Source: Bacteroidales bacterium (GTDB lineage: Bacteria; Bacteroidota; Bacteroidia; Bacteroidales; UBA932). Taken from it: 43,126 nt of DNA. This document shows positions 1 to 9,041 of this stretch, piece after piece. A program made the position numbers and the translations under genes. The stretch spans positions 1-43,126 of the forward strand of contig JALOCI010000023.1 of NCBI GenBank assembly GCA_023227835.1, in the 5' to 3' direction. Position 1 is the stretch's first letter. The number at the start of each line of letters is the position of its first letter. The notes beneath the pieces were generated by a model. That model was given only the letters and a program-made list of their open reading frames with translations, did not search any database and was not told the DNA's origin.

Positions 1-53
1 ATCTATTTGAAGGAATTATGGTTGTAAATGTAGGAAAATATCCCGGATTGGCA

Positions 54-61
54 TAACTTTG
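54..61 (+). promoter_or_regulatory. Bacteroidetes -7 promoter box (TAACTTTG) for the pseudouridine synthase
   Basis: TAACTTTG matches the Bacteroidetes -7 consensus TAnnTTTG and ends 17 nt before the ATG at 79. No convincing -33 TTTG lies 19-21 nt upstream, so the call rests on the -7 box and its position. Confidence 0.6.
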
Positions 62-78
62 CACCCGATTATATAAAA

Positions 79-1494
79 ATGAGAAATTTTTCAAACAGTG
101 CAGGTGGGCGCCGGGATGGTAGAGCTCACAGCAAAAATGACCGCCAGGATGGCGACAGACCAAAAAGAAGCTACACTAAAAGAGAGGATAAACCTTTCGG
201 AGAAAAACCAAGAAGAAGCTTCAGTAACGACAGACCTGAGGGTGATCGCCCTTACGGTGACAAACCAAAAAGAACTTACACTAAAAGAGAGGACAGGCCT
301 GAAGGAGGCCGTTCATACGGAGACAAACCAAAGAGAGCATTCGGAGGCGAAAGATCCCGTGAGGACCGTCCTTACAGCGACAGGCCTAAGAGATCTTTCA
401 GAAGCGACAGACCTCGTGAAGACCGTCCGTACAGCGACAGGCCTAAGAGATCTTTCGGCAGCGACAGACCTCGTGAAGACCGTCCGTACAGCGACAGGCC
501 TAAGAGATCTTTCGGCAGCGACAGACCTCGTGAAGACCGTCCGTACAGCGACAGGCCTAAGAGATCTTTCGGCAGCGACAGACCTCGTGAAGACCGTCCG
601 TACAGCGACAGACCTAAGAGATCTTTCAGAGGAGATGATTCAGCTTCATTTAAAAGAGAGGAGCGCTTTGCAAGAGAACGCGAATTAAGGGAGAGCTTCG
701 GCGAAAAGCCTCAAAAGAGCTTCCGCATGAAGGCAGAGGAATATACTCCGAAACCCAGAAGGGCTAAAGCTATGGGAGATGAAGGAATCAGACTCAACAA
801 GTTTATATCCAATTCAGGTGTCTGCTCACGCAGAGAGGCTGATGAGTATATTGTAGCAGGGCTTGTTTCAGTTAACGGGCAGATTGTTACCGAACTTGGC
901 ACAAAGATTCAGGCTTCAGATGACGTACGTTTCAACGGCGAAAGGCTCAAAGGTGAGGAGAAGGTTTATATTATCATGAATAAACCTAAGGATTTTGTAA
1001 CAACAATGTCTGATCCTAATGCCGAAAAAACAGTGATGGATCTCATTACAGGAAAATGTGCACAGAGAGTTTACCCTGTAGGCCGTCTGGACAAGGCGAC
1101 TACCGGAGTACTGCTTCTTACCAATGACGGGGATCTTACAGAGAAACTCACTCATCCTTCAAACAAGGTGAAGAAGATTTACCATGTTTTCCTTGACAAA
1201 AACGTATCAGGAACAGACTTTAAACAGCTTCTCGAAGGTGTTGAGCTTGAGGATGGTCCTATGTATGCTGACACCCTTTCCTATATTGACGGTGATAACA
1301 GCCAGATAGGACTGGAGATTCACTCGGGAAGGAATCGTGTTGTAAGAAGAATGTTCGAGGCTCTGGGATACAAAGTCAAGAAACTTGACAGAGTTCTCTT
1401 TGCAGGACTTACCAAAAAGAACCTCCGCAGAGGACAGTGGCGTTTCCTTACAGAACAGGAGATTACATCACTCAAAATGGGTATTTTTGAATAA
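79..1494 (+). CDS. rluB: RsuA/RluB-family 23S rRNA pseudouridine synthase with a repeat-rich basic N-terminus
   Basis: This enzyme isomerises a uridine in rRNA to pseudouridine. Residues 1-235 are a low-complexity Arg/Asp/Lys/Pro/Ser-rich extension. It includes about five 19-residue units (SDRPREDRPYSDRPKRSFG, residues 90-184, the first one degenerate). An S4 RNA-binding domain follows at about 237-285 (IRLNKFISNSGVCSRREAD), then the catalytic domain with the family signature GRLDKATTGVLLLTNDG, where D338 is the expected catalytic aspartate. At 471 aa it is far longer than E. coli RluB, and the excess is the extension. The stop overlaps the era ATG by one base, which suggests translational coupling. 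The family call is firm. RluB rather than RluE/RluF/RsuA, and hence the exact target uridine, is inferred from the usual Bacteroidetes annotation. Confidence 0.9.
   Translation: MRNFSNSAGGRRDGRAHSKNDRQDGDRPKRSYTKREDKPFGEKPRRSFSNDRPEGDRPYGDKPKRTYTKREDRPEGGRSYGDKPKRAFGGERSREDRPYSDRPKRSFRSDRPREDRPYSDRPKRSFGSDRPREDRPYSDRPKRSFGSDRPREDRPYSDRPKRSFGSDRPREDRPYSDRPKRSFRGDDSASFKREERFARERELRESFGEKPQKSFRMKAEEYTPKPRRAKAMGDEGIRLNKFISNSGVCSRREADEYIVAGLVSVNGQIVTELGTKIQASDDVRFNGERLKGEEKVYIIMNKPKDFVTTMSDPNAEKTVMDLITGKCAQRVYPVGRLDKATTGVLLLTNDGDLTEKLTHPSNKVKKIYHVFLDKNVSGTDFKQLLEGVELEDGPMYADTLSYIDGDNSQIGLEIHSGRNRVVRRMFEALGYKVKKLDRVLFAGLTKKNLRRGQWRFLTEQEITSLKMGIFE
403..630 (+). repeat. Four tandem 57-bp in-frame repeats in the pseudouridine synthase gene
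   Basis: Four nearly identical 57-bp units start at 403, 460, 517 and 574. Each encodes SDRPREDRPYSDRPKRSFG, the last ending in R instead of G. A fifth, diverged unit lies just upstream at about 346-402. Near identity at the DNA level, including synonymous positions, points to recent expansion by slippage or recombination. Confidence 0.9.
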
Positions 1495-2393
1495 TGACCG
1501 AACAGAATAAAATACATAAAGCGGGATTTGTCAACATAATAGGAAACCCTAATGTTGGCAAGTCCACTCTTATGAATGCCCTTGTAGGCGAAAGGCTTTC
1601 AATTGTAACAGCCAAGGCCCAGACAACCCGTCACAGGGTTATGGGCATCGTCAACGGGGAGGATTATCAGATTGTTTACTCTGATACTCCGGGCATCATA
1701 AGACCAAATTACAAGCTTCAGGAGAGCATGATGGATTTTGTAGAGACCGCCATCGGCGATGCGGACATTATCCTTTACGTTACAGATGTGGTTGAGAGTT
1801 CGACAAAGAACATGGAGTATATCGAAAAGATGAACCGTATTGACATTCCAGTACTTATCGTCCTCAACAAAATCGACCTGACCAGCCAGACAGCTCTTGA
1901 AGAGCTCTACACAAAATGGCAGGCACTTGTTCCAAAAGCTGAAATATTTCCTCTGTCAGCCAAGGAGAAATTCAACATAGACTCTCTGTTCAACAGAATA
2001 CTGGCCCTCATTCCCGCAAATCCTGCATGGTACGATAAAGATACCCTTACCGACAGAAATCTCAGGTTCTTCGCCTCCGAGATTCTTCGTGAAAAGATCC
2101 TTCTCAACTATGAAAAAGAGATTCCCTATTGTTCGGAAGTCGTTATAGAAAATTTCAAGGAGAAGGAGAATGTGTTTCATATAGAGGCTGTAATAAATGT
2201 TCTCAGAGATTCTCAGAAGGGCATAATCATTGGCAATCAGGGATCTTCGCTCAAGAGGACAGGTATGATGGCAAGGAAGGATATGGAAGCTTTCTTTGAA
2301 AAAAAGGTATTTTTACAGATATTTGTAAAGGTGAATCCGGACTGGAGGGATGACAAGAGAAAACTCAAGCAGTTCGGCTATATTCCTGAATAA
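1494..2393 (+). CDS. era: GTPase Era, ribosome small-subunit assembly factor
   Basis: Era binds the 3' end of 16S rRNA and helps 30S maturation. The 299-aa protein shows G1 GNPNVGKST (residues 17-25), G3 DTPG (64-67), G4 NKID (125-128) and G5 SAK (155-157). A C-terminal KH domain (about 200-290) carries the IIGNQGSSLKRTG loop. Length is normal for the family. The ATG overlaps the last base of the preceding stop codon, so era and the pseudouridine synthase form a two-gene ribosome-biogenesis unit. The topoisomerase gene follows after 15 nt. Confidence 0.97.
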   Translation: MTEQNKIHKAGFVNIIGNPNVGKSTLMNALVGERLSIVTAKAQTTRHRVMGIVNGEDYQIVYSDTPGIIRPNYKLQESMMDFVETAIGDADIILYVTDVVESSTKNMEYIEKMNRIDIPVLIVLNKIDLTSQTALEELYTKWQALVPKAEIFPLSAKEKFNIDSLFNRILALIPANPAWYDKDTLTDRNLRFFASEILREKILLNYEKEIPYCSEVVIENFKEKENVFHIEAVINVLRDSQKGIIIGNQGSSLKRTGMMARKDMEAFFEKKVFLQIFVKVNPDWRDDKRKLKQFGYIPE

Positions 2394-2408
2394 ATTTTGT
2401 AATAATAT

Positions 2409-5111
2409 ATGAGTACTCCTGATATTGACAACGACCTCGAGGTTGATGAGCCTCTTGATGGTCCAGAGTCTTCCGAAAGCAATAAATACGACAAACTTAT
2501 TGTAGATGGCGAGAAAAGGTACAAACTTACAGGTATGTACAAGGAGTGGTTTTTGGACTACGCCTCCTATGTAATACTTGAAAGGGCCGTACCTCACATC
2601 GATGACGGGCTGAAACCTGTCCAGCGGCGTATTTTGCATGCAATGAAGAAGCTGGATGACGGGCGTTACAACAAAGTTGCAAATATCATCGGAAGCACCA
2701 TGCAATATCACCCGCATGGTGATGCTTCAATCGGGGATGCTCTGGTACAGCTTGGGCAAAAGGATCTTCTCGTGGATTGTCAGGGTAACTGGGGAAACAT
2801 TCTTACCGGCGACTCTGCTGCTGCTCCGCGTTACATAGAGGCGCGGCTGAGCAAGTTTGCCAACGAGGTTCTTTTCAATCCAAAGACAACTGTATGGATG
2901 AGGTCATACGATGACCGTAATCAGGAACCTGTTAATCTTCCGGTAAAATTCCCGCTGCTGCTCGCGCAGGGTGTTGAGGGTATCGCCGTTGGTCTTGCAT
3001 CCAAGATACTCCCGCACAATTTCAACGAGCTGATAGATGCCTCAATAGCCTATCTGACAAATAAGGAGTTTATAATATACCCTGACTTTCCGACCGGCGG
3101 GCTTATCGATTGTTCTAAATACAATCAGGGTCTGCGCGGCGGTGCGGTTAAGGTAAGGGCAAGGATTTCAAAGCTTGATAAAAAAACGCTGGTCATAAAT
3201 GAGATTCCTTTTGGTCAGACAACTTCAAAGCTGATAGAATCAATCCTTAGGGCTAACGATAAGGGTAAGATTAAAATCCGTAAGGTTGATGATAACACCG
3301 CCGCAGGGGCTGAGATTGTCGTGCACCTTCACAATGATATCTCCCCTGATAAAACAATTGACGCGCTGTATGCGTTTACTGACTGCGAAATGTCTATTTC
3401 GCCGAACAGCTGCGTGATTAAAGACAAGCATCCTCACTTCATGGGTGTTGACGAAATCTTGAAGCACAATACAGAGATTACCAAGTCTCTTTTGAAACAG
3501 GAGCTTGAGATCAGGCTCGGTGAACTTCAGGATTCATGGCACTACACATCTCTTGAGAAGATTTTCTTTGAACAACGTGTTTACAGAATTCTTGAAGAGA
3601 AGGCGAAAAGCTGGGAAGACCAGCTCGATGCTGTTGAGGCAGAGCTAAAGAATTATCAGTCCCAACTTAAGAAAGAAATTGTTCATGAGGATATTCTCAG
3701 ACTTGTTGAAAAACCGGTCAGGAAGATCTCGACATTTGACATAAAGCAACTTGAGGACGCAATAAAAAGGATTGAGGATGAGGAGAAGGAGGTACAACAC
3801 AACATCGCGCATCTTAATGACTATACAATACAATATTTCACACAACTTAAAAAGAAATACGGGGCAAAATATCCGAGGAAAACTGAGATTAGCAACTTCG
3901 AGACAATTGAGGCAACAAGGGTTGTGGTGGCAAATGCAAAGCTGTATGCGAACAAGGCTGAAGGCTTTGTTGGAATGGACCTGAAAAGGGATGATAATGC
4001 CGAATATATTTGTGAGTGCTCAGATATAGATGATGTAATTGTTTTTCTCAAGAATGGCAGATACATGGTCACAAAGATCAGCGAGAAGGCTTTTGTGGGC
4101 AAAGATATAATCCATATAGGCATTTTTACCAGAAATGACGACAGGTGTATTTACAATGCGGTGTACAGGAACGGCAAGGGTGGTGAAACCTATGTAAAAA
4201 GGTTTGCCGTCACCGGAGTTACTCGTGACAAGGAGTATGACCTGACTCAGGGTAAAGATGGGTCACAGGTCATCTGGTTTACAGCCAACCCTAACGGTGA
4301 GGCGGAAATTCTGAAGGTATTCCTGAAACCTAGACCTAAACTGAAAAAGCTGGTATTTGACTATGATATGTCGAATCTTGCCATTAAGAACAGGGCCTCA
4401 ATGGGAAATATCCTTACCAAAAATACTGTCTACAAGATACAACTTAAGAGCAAGGGTGTCTCACAGTTCGGAGGTCAGTCAATCTGGTTCGACAACGATA
4501 TTAACAGGCTAAATGTTGATTCAAGAGGTATTTTCCTTGGTGAGTTCAACACAGAAGACAGAATTCTTACAATCTGCAAGAATGGGGAGTATTACACCAC
4601 CAACTTCGACCTGAGCAACAGGTATCAGGGTGAAATTCATACTGTGGAGAAGCTTGACATTCACAAGATCTACACTGCGGTTTATTTTGACAGTGAACAA
4701 AATTGCTTTTACATCAAGAGATTCAGCTTCGAACCGAGTGACAATGTAGTAACATGGTTTATCAACGATGCTCCGGGATCATATCTGCACAGCCTATCAT
4801 CCGACACATATCCTCAGATTGAGATTAGCTTTGGCGGGAAGCACGGCAAAAGGGCTAACGAGACGATTGACGTTGAAGAGTTCATAGGATGCAAGAGTTT
4901 GCGAGCTAAGGGAAAGCGCCTTACTAATTTTGAGGTTGGCCAGATCAGTTTCATTGAACCTCTTGTTAAAGAGAGTACTTCTGATATTATTACCGCAACT
5001 GGAGAAGATGGGGAAAGTGATAATATGGAAAACGACTTCATCGGTAACACCAATGATGCCGAAGGTGATGGTGAAGATAATTTCACAGAGGAGCTACCGA
5101 CACTTTTTTAA
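2409..5111 (+). CDS. parC: DNA topoisomerase IV subunit A
   Basis: This is the breakage-reunion subunit of a type IIA topoisomerase, which decatenates daughter chromosomes with ParE. In the 900-aa protein, residues about 45-480 are the winged-helix/tower core. RYIEAR contains the expected active-site tyrosine Y142 after R141. A central coiled coil (about 360-480) and a C-terminal beta-pinwheel region follow. No GyrA-box-like QRRGGRG motif is present, which favours topoisomerase IV over gyrase. The tail after about 850 is acidic and low in complexity. In the quinolone-determining segment YHPHGDASIGD, the position equivalent to gyrase Ser83 is Ala106 and the position equivalent to Asp87 is D110. 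No parE lies in the window. Confidence 0.93.
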   Translation: MSTPDIDNDLEVDEPLDGPESSESNKYDKLIVDGEKRYKLTGMYKEWFLDYASYVILERAVPHIDDGLKPVQRRILHAMKKLDDGRYNKVANIIGSTMQYHPHGDASIGDALVQLGQKDLLVDCQGNWGNILTGDSAAAPRYIEARLSKFANEVLFNPKTTVWMRSYDDRNQEPVNLPVKFPLLLAQGVEGIAVGLASKILPHNFNELIDASIAYLTNKEFIIYPDFPTGGLIDCSKYNQGLRGGAVKVRARISKLDKKTLVINEIPFGQTTSKLIESILRANDKGKIKIRKVDDNTAAGAEIVVHLHNDISPDKTIDALYAFTDCEMSISPNSCVIKDKHPHFMGVDEILKHNTEITKSLLKQELEIRLGELQDSWHYTSLEKIFFEQRVYRILEEKAKSWEDQLDAVEAELKNYQSQLKKEIVHEDILRLVEKPVRKISTFDIKQLEDAIKRIEDEEKEVQHNIAHLNDYTIQYFTQLKKKYGAKYPRKTEISNFETIEATRVVVANAKLYANKAEGFVGMDLKRDDNAEYICECSDIDDVIVFLKNGRYMVTKISEKAFVGKDIIHIGIFTRNDDRCIYNAVYRNGKGGETYVKRFAVTGVTRDKEYDLTQGKDGSQVIWFTANPNGEAEILKVFLKPRPKLKKLVFDYDMSNLAIKNRASMGNILTKNTVYKIQLKSKGVSQFGGQSIWFDNDINRLNVDSRGIFLGEFNTEDRILTICKNGEYYTTNFDLSNRYQGEIHTVEKLDIHKIYTAVYFDSEQNCFYIKRFSFEPSDNVVTWFINDAPGSYLHSLSSDTYPQIEISFGGKHGKRANETIDVEEFIGCKSLRAKGKRLTNFEVGQISFIEPLVKESTSDIITATGEDGESDNMENDFIGNTNDAEGDGEDNFTEELPTLF

Positions 5112-5163
5112 TGTCTTAAAAAGCAATTTTGTTTATATTTTTTCCAATGATAATATCCTAATA

Positions 5164-5718
5164 ATGATTATATCTCTTACAGGGTTCATGGGAGTAGGCA
5201 AGAGTACTATTGCCGGTCTGCTTGCAAAACATCTATATTGCAAGTTGATTGATCTTGACAAGTTGATCGAACAGGAAGAGGGAATGGCTGTAAGTGAGAT
5301 TTTCAGCACTAAAGGGGAGATATATTTCCGCAATCTGGAAGAGAAAAGCCTTGCAAAATTAGTGAAGGAGAACAATGAGAAGATTCTCATTCTCTCTCTC
5401 GGCGGAGGCACACTTATCTCGGATGCTAACAGGAAGATTATCAAAAAGAACACCCGTTGCATTTATCTGAGAGCCTCTCAGAAGTTGCTCACTGAACGTC
5501 TTATGACACATAAAGGCAAACGTCCCGTTGTAGACAACATTGATGATGCAAGCCTCCATGAAGAGATCAGCACCCTGTTCGAAAAACGCAAACCCGGCTA
5601 TGAAGCGGCAGCATCAATTATCATAGATGTTGATGGTAAGTCAGTCAGAGATTTACTCGTGGAGATTATCAGTATCTTTAGTGCCTCTGATATCAAATCT
5701 CCTCCTCAACGAGTTTGA
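5164..5718 (+). CDS. aroK: Shikimate kinase
   Basis: It phosphorylates shikimate at the 3-hydroxyl, the fifth step toward chorismate. The 184-aa protein starts MIISLTGFMGVGKST, with the Walker A loop at residues 7-15. It has the shikimate-binding DLD segment soon after and the LGGGT motif in mid-protein. I chose the ATG at 5164 because it places the P-loop at the N-terminus as in the family; the frame is open further upstream but overlaps parC. The 3' end overlaps the convergent recJ 3' end by 26 bp, with no terminator between them. AroE, the preceding pathway enzyme, is at 9853-10608. Confidence 0.94.
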   Translation: MIISLTGFMGVGKSTIAGLLAKHLYCKLIDLDKLIEQEEGMAVSEIFSTKGEIYFRNLEEKSLAKLVKENNEKILILSLGGGTLISDANRKIIKKNTRCIYLRASQKLLTERLMTHKGKRPVVDNIDDASLHEEISTLFEKRKPGYEAAASIIIDVDGKSVRDLLVEIISIFSASDIKSPPQRV

Positions 5719-7429
5719 TGTCCTTTACGCGAAGCTGAATGTTCGCAATTCCCCTATAATAATTCTCGGCTATAGAATAACATATATCCACAGGGTTTCC
5801 TGATCGGAGATGTTCAAAATGCTCCGAACGGTTAAAGGCAATTGCCGAGATATGTCTGTGGAAATCGTCTTCCTGTATCAGCTCCAGCTTAAGGTGACCG
5901 CTTTCAGACCCGACTTTTCTTCCGTTGCCATTGTCGTATACCTTTTCTGAAATAAATACAGGTGACAGATTGCCCGGCCCGAAAGGCTGGAACTGTTTTA
6001 AAAGGTTGAAAAAGCGCGGGGTTATCTGTTTGAAATCAAGATAAGTGTCTATATTTACAACCGGAGTAAGAACCTCTTTTGTAATGGTTGATGCAACAAT
6101 TATTTCAAATTTTTCACAAAAAGGGTTTAAATTCTCCTCTTTTAGTGTCAAACCCGCCGCATACATGTGCCCTCCGAAATTTTCAAGAAACTCAGAGCAC
6201 TTCTCAATTGCCTCATAAAGGTCAAATCCGGGGATACTCCTGGCAGACCCGGTAATCAATCCGTTTGATTTACAAAGAACAATTGTAGGCCTGTAAAAAC
6301 TCTCCACAAGCCTGGAGGCCACTATGCCCAAAACGCCCTTGTGCCAGTCAGGATTATAGACTACTGTGGACTTTTTTTGGTTAAAATGGTCAATATTCGC
6401 GACCATTTCACTCGCCTCCTGTGTAATCTTCCTGTCTTCGTTCTTCCTGTCGTTATTATGTGTATTTATGGCATCGCCTATATTTCTGGCATCATCATCA
6501 TTTCTGGACGTAAGAAGATCAACTGCCGTCTTCCCCGATTCCATCCTTCCAGCCGCGTTAATCCTCGGGCCTATCTTGAACACTATATCATCAATTGTAA
6601 TCATGTGCTTTTCAAGCCCGGCAAGCTTGATGATTGATAAAAGTCCTCTCCTTGGAGAAGTATTGAGCTGCTTCAATCCAAAATAAGCCAGAACTCTGTT
6701 CTCTCCTGTAATAGAAACAAGGTCAGATGCTATGCTGACAACCAGGAGATCAAGCAGTAAAAGTACGTCCTCCTGAGGTATTCCTTTCTTTAGCGAATAA
6801 GCCTGCATCAATTTAAATCCCACGCCACAACCCGAAAGATCGTCAAAAGGATAACTGCAGTCAGATCTCTTCGGATCAAGAACTGCCACTGCTTCAGGAA
6901 GATGGCCATCAGGAAGATGGTGATCGCAGATAATGAATTCTATACCTTTCTCCTTTGCATACCTGACTTTTTCTACGGCTTTTATACCACAGTCAAGGGC
7001 AATAATTAATGTAAACCCGTTCTCGTAGGCCCAGTCAATTCCCTTGTACGAAATCCCGTAGCCTTCTGCATATCTGTTAGGTATATAATAGTCAAGATTG
7101 TTGTCTGAGTGTTTCCTCAGAAAAGAGTAGACAAGTGAGACCGCTGTCGTTCCGTCAACGTCATAATCTCCGTAAATAAGAATCTTTTCCTGCTTTCCAA
7201 TAGCCAAAATCAGCCTGTCTACGGCTTTATCCATATCTTTCATCAGAAACGGATCATGAAGCTGATCGAGCTGGGGTCTGAGAAATGCCCTCGCTTCCGC
7301 CTGCGACTTGATGTTTCTTTGAACTAAAAGATTGGCAAGGGTCTGATCAATCCCTAAATCTGCAGACAATTGTCTCACCAGAGCCGGATTTCCCGGTTCC
7401 TTCACTATCCATTTCTTTTCTAAAGCCAT
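5693..7429 (-). CDS. recJ: Single-stranded-DNA-specific 5'-3' exonuclease RecJ
   Basis: RecJ degrades 5'-ended ssDNA in recombinational and mismatch repair. The 578-aa protein has the DHH-family metal-binding motifs: GDYDVDGTTA (from residue 87), DCGIK, CDHHLPDG (about 166-173) and, in the DHHA1 domain, GGHMYAAG. A C-terminal OB-like region completes the usual RecJ core, and length is normal. It is transcribed away from lysS. Its -7 box TACATTTG (complement of 7435-7442) ends only five nt before the ATG, so the mRNA is probably leaderless or nearly so. Confidence 0.96.
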   Translation of the reverse strand: MALEKKWIVKEPGNPALVRQLSADLGIDQTLANLLVQRNIKSQAEARAFLRPQLDQLHDPFLMKDMDKAVDRLILAIGKQEKILIYGDYDVDGTTAVSLVYSFLRKHSDNNLDYYIPNRYAEGYGISYKGIDWAYENGFTLIIALDCGIKAVEKVRYAKEKGIEFIICDHHLPDGHLPEAVAVLDPKRSDCSYPFDDLSGCGVGFKLMQAYSLKKGIPQEDVLLLLDLLVVSIASDLVSITGENRVLAYFGLKQLNTSPRRGLLSIIKLAGLEKHMITIDDIVFKIGPRINAAGRMESGKTAVDLLTSRNDDDARNIGDAINTHNNDRKNEDRKITQEASEMVANIDHFNQKKSTVVYNPDWHKGVLGIVASRLVESFYRPTIVLCKSNGLITGSARSIPGFDLYEAIEKCSEFLENFGGHMYAAGLTLKEENLNPFCEKFEIIVASTITKEVLTPVVNIDTYLDFKQITPRFFNLLKQFQPFGPGNLSPVFISEKVYDNGNGRKVGSESGHLKLELIQEDDFHRHISAIAFNRSEHFEHLRSGNPVDICYSIAENYYRGIANIQLRVKDIKLVEEEI

Positions 7430-7434
7430 AGCTG

Positions 7435-7442
7435 CAAATGTA
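7435..7442 (-). promoter_or_regulatory. -7 promoter box (TACATTTG) for recJ, almost touching the start codon
   Basis: On the minus strand TACATTTG matches TAnnTTTG. Only CAGCT separates it from the recJ ATG. The -33 region is not recognisable. If this box is used, transcription starts at or within a few nt of the ATG. Confidence 0.6.
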
Positions 7443-7473
7443 CTTATAATTTCGTCAAGTTATTAAAAAAAGT

Positions 7474-7481
7474 TAATTTTG
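7474..7481 (+). promoter_or_regulatory. -7 promoter box (TAATTTTG) for lysS
   Basis: TAATTTTG matches TAnnTTTG, with TTTC at 7450-7453 as a -33 candidate 20 nt upstream. It is back-to-back with the recJ promoter. Because the box covers the in-frame TTG at 7479, that TTG cannot be the lysS start. Confidence 0.65.
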
Positions 7482-7493
7482 CAGACACATAAA

Positions 7494-9038
7494 ATGTTAC
7501 ACAAAATGGATTATACCGAACTTAACGAACAGGAAAGGAATCGTAGGGATTCTCTTAAGGCAATGCGCGATTTAGGCATTGAACCCTACCCGGCTGAAGC
7601 ATTTGAGATAAACGCTACAACTAAGGAGATAAAAGAGGGGTATAAACAGGAGTCCGGAAATTTCCAGGATGTGAAGATCGCCGGTCGTATAATGACCAGA
7701 AGGATTATGGGTGCTGCCGCATTCATTGAACTTCAGGACGAGCTTGGAAAGATCCAGGTGTATATAAAAAGAGACGAAATTTGCCCGGATGAGGATAAGA
7801 CCTTATACAACACTGTTTTCAAGAAATTACTTGACATCGGTGACATTATAGGCATTCACGGCTTTGCCTTCATAACACAAACCGGGGAGCTTACTATTCA
7901 CGCCAGGATGCTTAAGGTTCTCAGCAAATCGCTGAGAGTTCTTCCGATTGTTAAGGAGAAAGAGGATCAGGTTTATGATGCTTTCTCCGATCCGGAATTA
8001 CGATACAGGATGCGTTATGTGGATTTGATTGTAAACCCCTCTGTAAGGGAGACCTTCATGAAGAGGAGCAGGATAATGACAACCATGCGCGAATTTTTCA
8101 ACGACCACGGATATCTTGAGGTTGAGACTCCGATACTTCAGCCTATTCCCGGAGGAGCCAATGCAAGACCATTCATAACTCATCACAATGCTCTGGACAT
8201 CCCTCTTTATCTTAGAATTGCCAATGAACTATATCTCAAAAGGCTTATCGTGGGAGGTTATACCGGTGTTTATGAATTTGCCAAGGACTTCAGAAACGAA
8301 GGTATGGACAGGACTCACAATCCGGAATTCACAGTGCTGGAGATATATGTGGCTTACAAGGATTACTTCTGGATGATGAAATTCGTAGAGCAAATGATTG
8401 AGAAAGTTGCAACTTCTCTTCATGGCAAAACATTACTGACACTTGGTGACAAGGAGATAGAGTTCAGGGCACCATACAGGAGACTTCCCATGTTGGAGGC
8501 AATCAAGGAGTATGCTGGTGTTGATGTTGCCGGGATGAATGAAGAAGAGCTCAGGGCTGTATGCAACAAGCTTCATGTCCAGGTAAACAGCACAATGGGT
8601 GTGGGGAAACTTATCGAGGAGATTTTCGGTGAATATTGCGAACCGCACCTCATACAGCCTACATTTATCACTGATTACCCTGTTGAGACATCACCTCTTA
8701 CTAAACGCCACAGGGACAACCCCGACCTTACCGAGAGATTTGAACTATTTGTTAACGGTAAAGAGCTTGCAAACGCATATAGTGAGCTGAACGACCCGAT
8801 AGACCAGCTTGAGAGATTCCAGGATCAGCTCAAATTGAAGGACAAGGGAGATGATGAGGCTATGTATATTGACATGGACTTTGTGAGGGCTCTGGAATTC
8901 GGAATGCCTCCTACCTCGGGAATGGGTATAGGGATAGACAGGCTGACAATGCTTATGACTAATAACTCCTCAATTCAGGATGTACTCTTCTTCCCGCAGA
9001 TGCGTCCGGAAAAGGAGCAAAAAGCTGAAAAAGAGTAA
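7494..9038 (+). CDS. lysS: Lysyl-tRNA synthetase, class II
   Basis: It charges tRNA-Lys with lysine. An N-terminal OB-fold anticodon-binding domain (about residues 55-160, with VKIAGRIMTRR and FIELQDELGKIQVYI) precedes the class II catalytic core. The core shows motif 2 FRNEGMDRTHNPEF and motif 3 GMGIGIDRLTMLM near the C-terminus. The ATGs at 7494 and 7506 are both possible. MDYTELNEQE from 7506 aligns best with my memory of Bacteroides proteins, and 7494 would leave a leader of only a few nt. The protein ends soon after motif 3, giving about the standard bacterial length. From memory, Bacteroides LysS carries an extra C-terminal tail of roughly 70 residues, absent here. Confidence 0.95.
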   Translation: MLHKMDYTELNEQERNRRDSLKAMRDLGIEPYPAEAFEINATTKEIKEGYKQESGNFQDVKIAGRIMTRRIMGAAAFIELQDELGKIQVYIKRDEICPDEDKTLYNTVFKKLLDIGDIIGIHGFAFITQTGELTIHARMLKVLSKSLRVLPIVKEKEDQVYDAFSDPELRYRMRYVDLIVNPSVRETFMKRSRIMTTMREFFNDHGYLEVETPILQPIPGGANARPFITHHNALDIPLYLRIANELYLKRLIVGGYTGVYEFAKDFRNEGMDRTHNPEFTVLEIYVAYKDYFWMMKFVEQMIEKVATSLHGKTLLTLGDKEIEFRAPYRRLPMLEAIKEYAGVDVAGMNEEELRAVCNKLHVQVNSTMGVGKLIEEIFGEYCEPHLIQPTFITDYPVETSPLTKRHRDNPDLTERFELFVNGKELANAYSELNDPIDQLERFQDQLKLKDKGDDEAMYIDMDFVRALEFGMPPTSGMGIGIDRLTMLMTNNSSIQDVLFFPQMRPEKEQKAEKE

Positions 9039-9041
9039 ACA

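Noticed and set aside
98..688. Open frame of 196 codons in the +2 frame over the pseudouridine synthase repeats
   Set aside because: It is a by-product of the 57-bp repeats, which keep all frames open. The frame at 79-1494 has S4 and catalytic motifs; this one has none.
7479..7493. TTG start for lysS
   Set aside because: The TTG is the last three bases of the -7 box TAATTTTG and would lie upstream of the transcription start.
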